A model generated the notes under the pieces. It had not been told where the DNA came from, made no database searches, and worked only from the letters and a program-made list of their open reading frames with translations. The translations under genes were made by a program, and so were the position numbers. Shown one piece after another: positions 54,707-62,287 of a DNA stretch of 64,000 bases; within the stretch, counting starts at the first letter, position 1; every line of letters starts with the position of its first letter. Source of the DNA: Bradyrhizobium sp. ORS 285 (lineage in GTDB: Bacteria; Pseudomonadota; Alphaproteobacteria; Rhizobiales; Xanthobacteraceae); contig NZ_LT859959.1 of the NCBI RefSeq assembly GCF_900176205.1, forward strand, positions 1,922,001 to 1,986,000. The letters are read 5' to 3'.

Positions 54707-55551
54707 GACAGGCCGAGCTCCTTGAACGACTTGACGACTTCCTCCGCGGTCGGGGCGCGGTAATGCCAGTTGTTGTCGTCCTCCATGAACGACACGCCCT
54801 TGCCCTTGACGGTATGGGCGATCAGCGCCACCGGCTTGCCGGAGCCGTTCGGGATGTTCTGCATGGCCTCCGCCAGCGCACCGACGTCATGGCCGTCGAT
54901 CTCATGCGCGTCCCAGCCGAAGGCGGCCCATTTGTCGCGCAGCGGCGCCAGCATCAGGGTTTCGTTCGAGCGCGCGGTCGCCTGCCACTTGTTGTAGTCG
55001 ACGATGACGCAGACGTTCTCGAGCTTCTGGGCGGCCGCGAACATCGCGGCCTCCCACACCGAGCCCTCGTTGTTCTCACCGTCGGAGAGCAGGGCGAACA
55101 CGCGGTAGTTCTCACCCTTGATGCGGCCGGCCAGCGCCATGCCGCAGCCGAGCGGCAGGCCGTGGCCGAGCGAGCCAGTAGCGGCTTCGACGCCGGGCAG
55201 CAGGTTGGCCGGCGGATGCTCGGCGAGCCGGCCGCCGTCCTGGCAGTAAGTGTCGAGCTCCTCGATCGGGAAGTAGCCCTTCATGGCCAGGGTCGCGAAC
55301 AGCGCCGCGGCGGCGTGGCCCTTGGAGAGGATGAAGCGGTCGCGCAGCGGATCAGTCGGCTTGGCCGGATCGACGCTCAGCACGTGCCAATAGGCCGCGG
55401 TCAGCACGTCCGCGCAGGACAACGACGAGGCGAGATGGGCGGCCTGCGCCTTGTGCGACATTTCGATGATCTTGCCGCGCAGCTTGGCGGCCTGCGCCTT
55501 CAGGGCGGCGGCGTCAGGTTTGGCCGCGGTGTTCCGGACTGCCACGTTCAT
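54703..55551 (-). CDS. Transketolase-like protein, N-terminal half
   Basis: A 282-residue thiamine-diphosphate-binding subunit. The ThDP/metal motif reads LLSDGENNEGSVWEAAM followed by VIVDYNKWQ; the usual GDG is SDG here. KGHAAAALFATLA and GSLGHGLPLGCGMALAG are standard transketolase blocks. With the C-terminal half it should form an alpha2beta2 enzyme. The ATG follows GGAG at six bases. Its position between the SDR/SIS genes and the dehydrogenase supports a dedicated role in sugar building rather than housekeeping pentose metabolism. Confidence 0.88.
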   Translation of the reverse strand: MNVAVRNTAAKPDAAALKAQAAKLRGKIIEMSHKAQAAHLASSLSCADVLTAAYWHVLSVDPAKPTDPLRDRFILSKGHAAAALFATLAMKGYFPIEELDTYCQDGGRLAEHPPANLLPGVEAATGSLGHGLPLGCGMALAGRIKGENYRVFALLSDGENNEGSVWEAAMFAAAQKLENVCVIVDYNKWQATARSNETLMLAPLRDKWAAFGWDAHEIDGHDVGALAEAMQNIPNGSGKPVALIAHTVKGKGVSFMEDDNNWHYRAPTAEEVVKSFKELGLS

Positions 55552-55593
55552 CGTGCTCTCCAGTCGCGCCTCCCGGGGAGGCGCAGGTATAGA

Positions 55594-56592
55594 TCAGGGT
55601 TTATGCTCGTATTTGGTCGGCAGCTTGGCCATGACATCCTCGAAGCGTCGCGCCCAGGCGATGACGTCGTCGATCCCCTGTTCCAGCGAGAAGGTGTCGC
55701 GCCAGCCGAGCTCGGTGCGCAGCTTGAAGCTGTCGAGCGTGTAGGCGGTGTCCTTGCCGGGGCGCTCCGGTCCGATCTCGACGCAGTCCTCGAAGTTCTT
55801 GCCGAGGCGGGCGAGGATCATCTCGACCAGGGTGCGGATCGACACCAGCTCGTAGCCGGAGATGTGATAGGTCTCGCCGAGCTTGCCGCTGCGACCGATC
55901 TTCACGGTCGCATCCGACACGTCGGTCATGTGGATGAACACGCGCACCGACTTGCCGCCGCCGTCGAGCCGCAGCTTCTGCCCGGTCATCGCGGCCACGA
56001 TGGTGCGCGGCACGATGCGGTAGAGCTGCTGGCCCGGGCCGTAGACGTTGGCGGCGCGGGTGAAGACAACGGGGAATTGGTAGTTGGCGAAATAGGTGCG
56101 CAGGCTCATATCGCCGGCGGCGCGGGACACCGCATAGGGCGTCGACGGGTTGAAGGCTGCGTCCTCACGCACCCAGCCCTCGGTCGAGCCGTAGACTTCC
56201 GGGGTCGTCACGTGGACGTAGCGGTCGAGGCCGTCGTAGTTGCGCAGGATGTCGTGCAGGCGGACCGCGGAGACGACATTGGTCATCATCCAATGGTCCG
56301 GATACAGCCAGCTCTCGCCGACCATGCTCTGCGCCGCGAAGTTCACGACATGGGTCGGCCGCTCGGCGGCCAGCAGCGCTTTCAGCGCATCGAGATCGTG
56401 ATTGAGGTCGACACGCTTGAAGCGCACGGTGCCCGGCCGCTTCTGCCATTTGTAGGGCAGGAACGCGTCATGCGGCTCGTCGGAGCGGCTGGTCGCGATC
56501 ACGTCGTGACCGGCCGCGGCCAGGAAGTCGACGAAGGTTGCGCCCGAGAAGGAGTTCGAGCCGAGGATCAGGTACTTTTCGTTCGCAGCCAT
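55594..56592 (-). CDS. Extended SDR resembling a sugar-nucleotide dehydratase, altered active site
   Basis: A 332-residue protein with the fold and blocks of RmlB/GMD-type nucleotide-sugar dehydratases: LILGSNSFSGATFVDFL, VNFAAQSMVGESWLYP, NVYGPGQQLYRIVPR and RVFIHMTDVSDA. Two key positions differ. The dehydratase triplet TDE reads TTPEVYG, with Pro in place of Asp, and the YxxxK motif reads YAVSR, with Arg in place of Lys. I checked both at DNA level (CCG and CGC codons). A different reaction, an altered mechanism or a non-catalytic role are all possible. It lies 12 bp from the SIS gene and 42 bp from the transketolase pair. Confidence 0.82.
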   Translation of the reverse strand: MAANEKYLILGSNSFSGATFVDFLAAAGHDVIATSRSDEPHDAFLPYKWQKRPGTVRFKRVDLNHDLDALKALLAAERPTHVVNFAAQSMVGESWLYPDHWMMTNVVSAVRLHDILRNYDGLDRYVHVTTPEVYGSTEGWVREDAAFNPSTPYAVSRAAGDMSLRTYFANYQFPVVFTRAANVYGPGQQLYRIVPRTIVAAMTGQKLRLDGGGKSVRVFIHMTDVSDATVKIGRSGKLGETYHISGYELVSIRTLVEMILARLGKNFEDCVEIGPERPGKDTAYTLDSFKLRTELGWRDTFSLEQGIDDVIAWARRFEDVMAKLPTKYEHKP

Positions 56593-56604
56593 CGTCTCTG
56601 TCCG

Positions 56605-57213
56605 TCAGACCTCGCGCGTCGTGATGATGTCGCCACGCTGGGCGTACAGCCATTGCATGATCATGTGGCCGATGACCATCTGTGCGTCCTCGGCGATCTG
56701 CATGTCGTCAACAGCGAAATGGATCGGCACGTCCGCCAGCGCCTTCGCTTTGCCGCCGGTGAAGCCGAGCACGGCATAGCTGGTCATGCCGATCTTCTTG
56801 CCCTCTTCGAGCGCCTTCAGGATGTTCGGCGAGTTGCCGGAGCCTGAGAAGGTGATCAGCACGTCGCCCTTGCGCGCGAGCACCGCGAGCTGCAGCGAGA
56901 ACACCTGGTCGTAGCCTTCGTCATTGGCGAGGCAGGTGATGACCGATGGGTTCGATGACAGCGAATGCACGCGCAGGCCGGAGCCCGGCGTCTTCGACAG
57001 CGCGTAGAGGAAGTCGTTGGCGAGGTGGTTGGCGTTGCCGCCGCTGCCGCCATTGCCGCAGAAGAACACCTGCCGTCCGGTCTGCCAGCAGTCGCGCAGA
57101 TCGTAGGCGAGCTTCTCGACCGGGCTCCAGTCGAAATCCTTCAGCACGGTGCTGAAACGGCTTGTGTAGTCGGCGAACAGGCTGCCGGGGGTCTTGAAGG
57201 CCAGGACGTTCAT
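56605..57213 (-). CDS. SIS-domain sugar isomerase, GmhA-like
   Basis: A 202-residue SIS-domain protein, a diverged relative of GmhA at 6172-6768. The phosphate-binding loop is FFCGNGGSGGNANHLANDF, the second is LITFSGSGNSPNILKAL, and the C-terminal region has AQMVIGHMIMQW in place of the usual GmhA His helix. It probably isomerises a sugar phosphate such as a heptulose phosphate, feeding the kinase at 58989-60494. I chose the ATG at 57213, whose overlap with the preceding stop is ATGA. Being a second SIS protein in the window, it indicates a separate pathway from LPS core heptose. Confidence 0.84.
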   Translation of the reverse strand: MNVLAFKTPGSLFADYTSRFSTVLKDFDWSPVEKLAYDLRDCWQTGRQVFFCGNGGSGGNANHLANDFLYALSKTPGSGLRVHSLSSNPSVITCLANDEGYDQVFSLQLAVLARKGDVLITFSGSGNSPNILKALEEGKKIGMTSYAVLGFTGGKAKALADVPIHFAVDDMQIAEDAQMVIGHMIMQWLYAQRGDIITTREV

Positions 57214-58148
57214 TTCACGACCTCCTTCTCCATCCATTTCAGATTGTACCAGCGGTCATCGTTCTTGAGCTGGCCTTGCGAGTACATGCCGATGATCTCC
57301 TTGATCGCGTCCTCCACCGTCTTCTTCGGACGGAAGCCGGTCGCGAGCAGGCGATCGGAATTGACGCGATAGCTGCGCGGATCGTTCGAGGGCGTCACGA
57401 TGACCTCGGCCGGCACGTGCTTGGTGACCATGTTGGCAATGTCGAGGATCGAGATGTTCTCGAACCCCGCATTATAGACACCGGTGTGCTCGGGATGATC
57501 GAGCAGGAAGAGATAGAGATCGGTGATGTCGTCGATATGAATGTTCGGACGCGTCTGGTCGCCGCCGAACACGGTGATGCGGCCGTTCATCAGCGCCTGC
57601 ATCGTCAGCATGTTGACGGAGACGTCGAGGCGCTGGCGCGGGGAGTAGCCGCAGACGGTGGCGGGGCGCACGATCTGCACCACCATGTCGTCCTTGTAGG
57701 ATAGCACGATGCGCTCGCCGCACATCTTGGTCTTGTTGTACTCGGAAATCGGCAGCAGCTCGAGATCCTCGGTGACCTGCTCCTCTTCCTTCACGCCGTA
57801 GACGCTGCCGGACGAGGCGTAGATGAAGCGCTTGATGCCGTGGCGATAGGCGCGATCAGCGAGCTGCATCGTGGCGAGACAGGAGATCTCCCAGGTCAGC
57901 TTCGGATCGAGATCGCCGCAGGGATCATTGGCGACGCTGGAGAGATGGATGATGGCGTCGACGCCCGTCAGGTCGATCGCATCGGGATTGCGCACGTCGC
58001 CCTGGACAACCGTGAGATCCGGATGCGGATCGAGGAAGTTGCCGAACCACATGATGTCGAATGCAACGACCTTGTGGCCGGCCTTCAGGAGCTTCGGCAC
58101 GAGCACGCTGCCCTTGTAGCCGCACGCTCCGGTCACGAATATCTTCAT
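57210..58148 (-). CDS. Extended SDR, nucleotide-sugar epimerase/dehydratase type
   Basis: A 312-residue extended SDR. Cofactor binding is KIFVTGACGYKGSVLVP, the active-site Ser/Thr is in IYASSGSVYG, and the catalytic YNKTK is intact (YxxxK). NIHIDDITDLYLFLLD and VYNAGFENISILDIANM complete the family pattern. It is likely to be an epimerase or dehydratase on a nucleotide-activated sugar. The start follows GGGGA at eight bases. The gene is translationally coupled to the SIS gene and is separated by 108 bp from the nucleotidyltransferase gene upstream. Confidence 0.87.
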   Translation of the reverse strand: MKIFVTGACGYKGSVLVPKLLKAGHKVVAFDIMWFGNFLDPHPDLTVVQGDVRNPDAIDLTGVDAIIHLSSVANDPCGDLDPKLTWEISCLATMQLADRAYRHGIKRFIYASSGSVYGVKEEEQVTEDLELLPISEYNKTKMCGERIVLSYKDDMVVQIVRPATVCGYSPRQRLDVSVNMLTMQALMNGRITVFGGDQTRPNIHIDDITDLYLFLLDHPEHTGVYNAGFENISILDIANMVTKHVPAEVIVTPSNDPRSYRVNSDRLLATGFRPKKTVEDAIKEIIGMYSQGQLKNDDRWYNLKWMEKEVVK

Positions 58149-58256
58149 CTGAGCAATCCCCGTGGCTCGCCTGTCGTGTCGCCGGCTGGCGCGTCGCGCG
58201 CACCTTTATACAAATTGGCTGGGGAAGGCGACCGGCCCGGCGGCGAAAGCCGCCCG

Positions 58257-58979
58257 TCAAACGTCCCCGCCACGGCGCGGTTCGTGATTAAACTCCAAAT
58301 GGGCTCGGCGCAAGCTTTCCGGGTTGCCGATATCCCGATGATAACCGCTGGTTTCAACGCACAAAATGCGTCCGACATAGTTGGGGATGATTTCGGTGGA
58401 GAGATCGACGACAGGTTTTCCCAGCGCGGCGATGTCGCTGATGACGGCGGGGTCGAACACGTAGACCGCGCCATTGGCGAGGTTCCCAGGCGGATTCTCG
58501 ACCTTCTCGTGGAAGGCGATCACCCTGTGCTGAGCATCCAGCTCGAGAATCCCGCACGAGCTCGGATCGTCGGTCCGGAACGCGAGCATCGTCATGATGC
58601 AGCCGCCAGGCCGGCCCTGATGGGCGGCGAGCAGCCCTTTCACGTCGAAATCGGTCAAATTGTCTGCATGGGCCACCAGGAACGGCTGATCGCCGAACCA
58701 GGCGCGGTTCGCCAGGATCGTGCCGCCGGTGCCGAGCAGTTCATCCTCGTGAACGAGATCGATCCGGTCGCGCCAGCGCGACTGCGCGACGTGAGCCACG
58801 ACCTGTTCGGCCAGCCAGTGCGTGTTCAGCAGCGCCCGCTCGATGCCGCCCTCGAAGACGAGGTCGAGCCAGTAGTCCAGCAGGGGCCGGTCGTGCACAC
58901 GCACCAGGCATTTCGGCGTCGTATTGGTCAGCGGACGCAGCCGGCTTCCGATCCCGGCGGCGAGCAGAAGGGCACGCAT
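58257..58979 (-). CDS. Sugar-1-phosphate nucleotidyltransferase
   Basis: A 240-residue single-domain nucleotidyltransferase. LLLAAGIGSRLRPLTNTTPK is the nucleotide signature and FLVAHADNLTDFD carries the metal Asp. It resembles HddC (GDP-heptose) and MurU-type enzymes in size and motifs. Beside a protein that itself has a nucleotidyltransferase domain (58989-60494), it implies either two activated sugars or two alternative activations. The preceding gene ends only 9 bp upstream. Base specificity cannot be told. Confidence 0.85.
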   Translation of the reverse strand: MRALLLAAGIGSRLRPLTNTTPKCLVRVHDRPLLDYWLDLVFEGGIERALLNTHWLAEQVVAHVAQSRWRDRIDLVHEDELLGTGGTILANRAWFGDQPFLVAHADNLTDFDVKGLLAAHQGRPGGCIMTMLAFRTDDPSSCGILELDAQHRVIAFHEKVENPPGNLANGAVYVFDPAVISDIAALGKPVVDLSTEIIPNYVGRILCVETSGYHRDIGNPESLRRAHLEFNHEPRRGGDV

Positions 58980-58988
58980 GACGGCATC

Positions 58989-60494
58989 CTACTCGTGGCT
59001 GAAGCCGGTTTCGTCGATCTCGCGCACGAGCTCTGCCGTCGTCAATGGCAGGTTGCCGACGCGGGAGACTTGAAGGGCCGCGGCCAGCGAGCCGAGATAG
59101 GACGCCTGCCAGATGTCGGCCCCCGCACGCAGGCCCATCGAGCAGGCCATGAAGAAGCTGTCGCCCGCTCCCGAGACGTCCTTCGGCGAGGGATTGAATG
59201 CGGGCAGGCGGTCGGAGGTGAAGGCGCCCTCGGCCATGGTGTTGATCAGCGCGCCCTCGGCGCCGAGCGTGATCACCAGGTTCTTGGTGCGGGCCCGCTC
59301 GACCAGCCGTTCGCTGATGACGGCGAGGCCCGAGGTGAAGTCGTTCAGCGCGACGCGCGCTTCGCGCTCGGTCGGCGTCAGCAGGGTCATGCCCTTGAAG
59401 CGGGAGACGTCGCCGGTCTGCGAAGAGACCTGGCTGTCGGCCGCCATCATCACGCCCTGGGAGCGGGCGCGATCGGCGATCGCATCGACCAGATCCTGCG
59501 GCAGGCAACCATAGTTGAAGCAGGAGAACAGCAGGAGATCGCAGGTCTTCAAGGCGCGCTCGACCGACGTCAGCATCTGCCGCTGCAGGTCGGCGTCGGA
59601 GGCGTGCTGGCGCAGATGGTTGACACGCAGCAGCGTCTTGTTCAGCGCGCGAAAGCGCTGTTTGCGCGTGGTCGGCCGGCTCTGGTCGGTGAAGGCGTTG
59701 AAGTTGACGCCGTGCTGCTCCAGCGTGTTGCGGGCGAACCGCGCGGCCTCGTCGTCGCCGACGAGGGTGAAGAACTTCACGTCCGCGCCCAGGCCATGCG
59801 CATGCGCCGCCACCGCACCGGCGCCGCCGACGAAGGTGCGGGTCATCAGCGGGGTCACGACGATGGTCGGATCCTCCTGGGACATGCCGACGGCATCGCA
59901 GGTGACATATTCGTCGATGATCAGGTCGCCGATCACGGCCACCCGCATGCCGGAGAGCTTGCCGAGCAGATCCTTCAGGTTCGAGATCTCGAAACCGTGG
60001 CGCTTGGGAAACTCCAGCGGCTTCCGCACCGTCGAAATGTCGATATTGGCGTCGCGCTCCAGCAGCGACAACGATGCGAAGCGCAGCTCGCCAGACGAGA
60101 AGATCAGGCGGCCGCCATAGGCGTCCACGGCGGTCTGCTCGGGGTTGGAGCGGTCCTCGAACTCCTTGCCCTTGACGACCACCGTCGGCTTCAGATGTGA
60201 GATGAAATCGGAGGCGGAGCTGTCTAAACGCACGGCATGGTGCACAAACGCAATGGAGCGGACATTCTCGAGCCGCATGTCCTGTGCCAGGGTCACGCCC
60301 GGCGTTGAATCCGGGTTGACGCCGACCACGAGCACGTCGGCCTGCTCGGCGGCGAACTTCAAAAGCCGCAGATGTCCAGGATGCACGACGTTGAAGTTGC
60401 CCGACACGAATGCAATCGTCTGCCCGGATTCACAGGATGCGCGGATCGCCTGGCAGGCCAGATCCATACGCGCCGTCTCACTCACCTGATCCAA
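58989..60494 (-). CDS. HldE-like fusion with reversed domain order (nucleotidyltransferase-kinase)
   Basis: A 501-residue protein. Residues about 15-150 are a cytidylyltransferase-like domain with FVSGNFNVVHPGHLRLL, including HxGH. Residues about 170-500 are a PfkB kinase with GGAGAVAAHAHGLGADV, SRPTTRKQRFRALN and DVSGAGDSFFMACS. RPTTRK also occurs in the HldE kinase at 9058, which supports a heptose-phosphate-like substrate. The domain order is opposite to that of standard HldE. The TTG at 60494 is preceded by GGAGG at eight bases; an ATG at 60467 is the alternative. It heads the operon running to 50393. Confidence 0.87.
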   Translation of the reverse strand: MDQVSETARMDLACQAIRASCESGQTIAFVSGNFNVVHPGHLRLLKFAAEQADVLVVGVNPDSTPGVTLAQDMRLENVRSIAFVHHAVRLDSSASDFISHLKPTVVVKGKEFEDRSNPEQTAVDAYGGRLIFSSGELRFASLSLLERDANIDISTVRKPLEFPKRHGFEISNLKDLLGKLSGMRVAVIGDLIIDEYVTCDAVGMSQEDPTIVVTPLMTRTFVGGAGAVAAHAHGLGADVKFFTLVGDDEAARFARNTLEQHGVNFNAFTDQSRPTTRKQRFRALNKTLLRVNHLRQHASDADLQRQMLTSVERALKTCDLLLFSCFNYGCLPQDLVDAIADRARSQGVMMAADSQVSSQTGDVSRFKGMTLLTPTEREARVALNDFTSGLAVISERLVERARTKNLVITLGAEGALINTMAEGAFTSDRLPAFNPSPKDVSGAGDSFFMACSMGLRAGADIWQASYLGSLAAALQVSRVGNLPLTTAELVREIDETGFSHE

Positions 60495-60787
60495 GGAATT
60501 CGCCTCCGGCTCGCTCGTGCTGAGGTGCTGCGCGCTGTCAGTGCGCGGGCTGATTGATCGAATCGCAGACGCAGAAGCGCAAGGACGGCTTGTGGCTTCG
60601 GCTTCGGAAAACCGGCTTCGACATCTCTAGCTTCAATCGTCGTCGTTGATTTCATTGTGGAAAGTCGATGCATTGTCATGATCGGTGCAGAGGAACGCAA
60701 TGCTTCCCTGCCTTTCAGATTACCTCTTTATCAGGTGTGCGCAGCAGCACAAACCCTTCTGAGCTGTGCTGCGCGTCCGGAACTTGA
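60495..60787. other. Upstream region of the large sugar operon
   Basis: No gene is supported here. The region lies upstream of the TTG start at 60494 and should hold the promoter of the eleven-gene leftward operon. I saw no convincing sigma-70 boxes. It is bordered on the right by a decayed gene fragment. Confidence 0.45.
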
Positions 60788-60987
60788 ATGCTGTGCGTTA
60801 CTCCGCCGGCGCAGCGCCTCGTCACCATGGGGCTCGACCTGGCGCTGATTGTCCGCCTTCCGGCGGCCGGACGCCCCTCGATGGTGGGGGCCACCTCGAC
60901 AAACAGGGCGCTGCAAAGTTCATGCGCGCTCTGCTGTCGAGCTCATCGAGACGAAGAGCTTTCAGGAAGGCTTTTCGGCGCGAATGA
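60788..60987 (+). pseudogene. Decayed fragment of an SGNH-like gene
   Basis: The reading LDGGGHLDKQGAAKFMRALL (from about 60877) matches the C-terminal end of the SGNH-like protein at 41601-42671, which reads WDGGGHLDARGAADFTRDLV. Just before it, in another frame, VTMGLDLALIVRLPAAGR fits the preceding region only if a frameshift is allowed near 60850-60875. The rest of the gene is missing. I take this as a remnant of a former third copy, probably left by a rearrangement between the two loci. Confidence 0.5.
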
Positions 60988-61021
60988 GCAGTGAGATCGA
61001 CGCTTCGACTCGCGAGGCGGC

Positions 61022-62218
61022 TCAGTGATAGAGATCGAACTGCTCGTCCTTCGAGCGCTCGAGGTCAGTCGCGAGGATGTTTCGGTCGATCTTCGGGAAG
61101 AACTTGGCGAACTCGGGCCGTGCGAGCAGCGCGAGATAGGTCTTGAGCATGCCTCGTTCCGAGGGATGCGCGGGATCGAAGAAGTTGCCATCGTCCCGAG
61201 AGATCTCAGTGCGGCTCATATCGAAGAAGTGGACGCCCATGGCCGAAAAACGCTCGACGGTTGGCTTGCTCCGGAGTTCGCGCCAAAGACCCGAATAGGG
61301 CCAGTAGGCTTCATCGGTGTCGAGAAATGCGGCGGCGCTTTCCAGCAATGGATATTGAATGGCAACGACCGTAAAGCCCCGTTCTTGCGCCAGCCGAGAC
61401 AGTCGCTCGATCTCGCTTATTTGGCGCTCGCTCAGATGAGGAGCTCCCGGAAACGAGGACGTCACATATTGAGCCCCGCGCGCCAAGGTTTCCGCTGCGA
61501 TGGCCCGATAGGGCGGAGCCACCATGACGGAGCCGTCCTTGCGGAAGCCGAACTTCCCGCGAATCGCTTCTGTTCCGACCAGCCGGTTGTTGTCCACCTG
61601 TTCAAACTGGGGCGTCTTCACGGTCGACAGGAATGTATTCGCGTCCATGCCTGTCCGCATGGCGAAGTCGGCCACGTCGTGCAGTTTCCGTCGATGCGAA
61701 TCGATGCCCTGGTTGAAGTCCATCGTCCGCTGCTTCTGCCAGGCTTCGGCAAGGGCATCGCCGAACAGGAAGTAATCCAGCGCCACGATGACCACGCGCG
61801 GCTTGGCTGCTGTCGTCGCGCGGTCGATGAAATCGACCACGTGGGTGAGCGGCCAAGCCGTCAGGCAAGCGTTGTAGGCGACATACGGCCGGAACATCTG
61901 CGCGCGGGCCTGGCCGCAGCGCGAACTGCCGACCAGCAACACTTCGGGCTGGACCTGCTTGATGCGCTCGAGCTTGTAGGGCGCATAATCCTTGAATCCG
62001 CCGAGCCAGAGCAGCCGGTCATTATCGGATTGTTCTGCCGCGATAATAGACAGCGGAACGGTCGCCCCCAGACGCCATCCGACCCCCTCGAGGACGGCGA
62101 GCAGAGGCACGAAAACGGCGGCAAATAGCGCTAGTAAAATCGCAACATACCGCGTCAAGGCTTCATACCCACTCGATGGTATCTTCAAGCTTCTGGATGC
62201 AACGAGCCCGGCCAGCAA
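61022..62218 (-). CDS. Membrane-anchored SGNH-like protein, MBOAT partner copy 1
   Basis: A 398-residue protein with an N-terminal transmembrane helix (about 22-48) and a soluble domain. VLLVGSSRCGQARAQM is the nucleophile block and FFDPAHPSERGM offers the Asp-x-x-His of SGNH folds. It resembles periplasmic partners of MBOAT acyltransferases such as AlgJ/AlgX-like and DltD-like proteins in layout. The start is a TTG at 62218, preceded by AGGA nine bases upstream; no ATG precedes the helix. It is paralogous to the protein at 62288-63406 (VDFIDRATTAAKPRVVIVAL matches DLFDRATQRLRPRVAILSL). The substrate is unknown. Confidence 0.74.
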   Translation of the reverse strand: MLAGLVASRSLKIPSSGYEALTRYVAILLALFAAVFVPLLAVLEGVGWRLGATVPLSIIAAEQSDNDRLLWLGGFKDYAPYKLERIKQVQPEVLLVGSSRCGQARAQMFRPYVAYNACLTAWPLTHVVDFIDRATTAAKPRVVIVALDYFLFGDALAEAWQKQRTMDFNQGIDSHRRKLHDVADFAMRTGMDANTFLSTVKTPQFEQVDNNRLVGTEAIRGKFGFRKDGSVMVAPPYRAIAAETLARGAQYVTSSFPGAPHLSERQISEIERLSRLAQERGFTVVAIQYPLLESAAAFLDTDEAYWPYSGLWRELRSKPTVERFSAMGVHFFDMSRTEISRDDGNFFDPAHPSERGMLKTYLALLARPEFAKFFPKIDRNILATDLERSKDEQFDLYH

Positions 62219-62287
62219 CTCGTGTCGTCCTGCTTGTGGTACACTCCGTGGCAGCCGATAGGCAAGCTTGCCGAAAAACAGGCACGG

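Noticed and set aside
50081..60200. Several 650-790-codon + strand frames opposite the sugar operon
   Set aside because: They are antisense to well-recognised enzymes with intact motifs and show only shadow composition.
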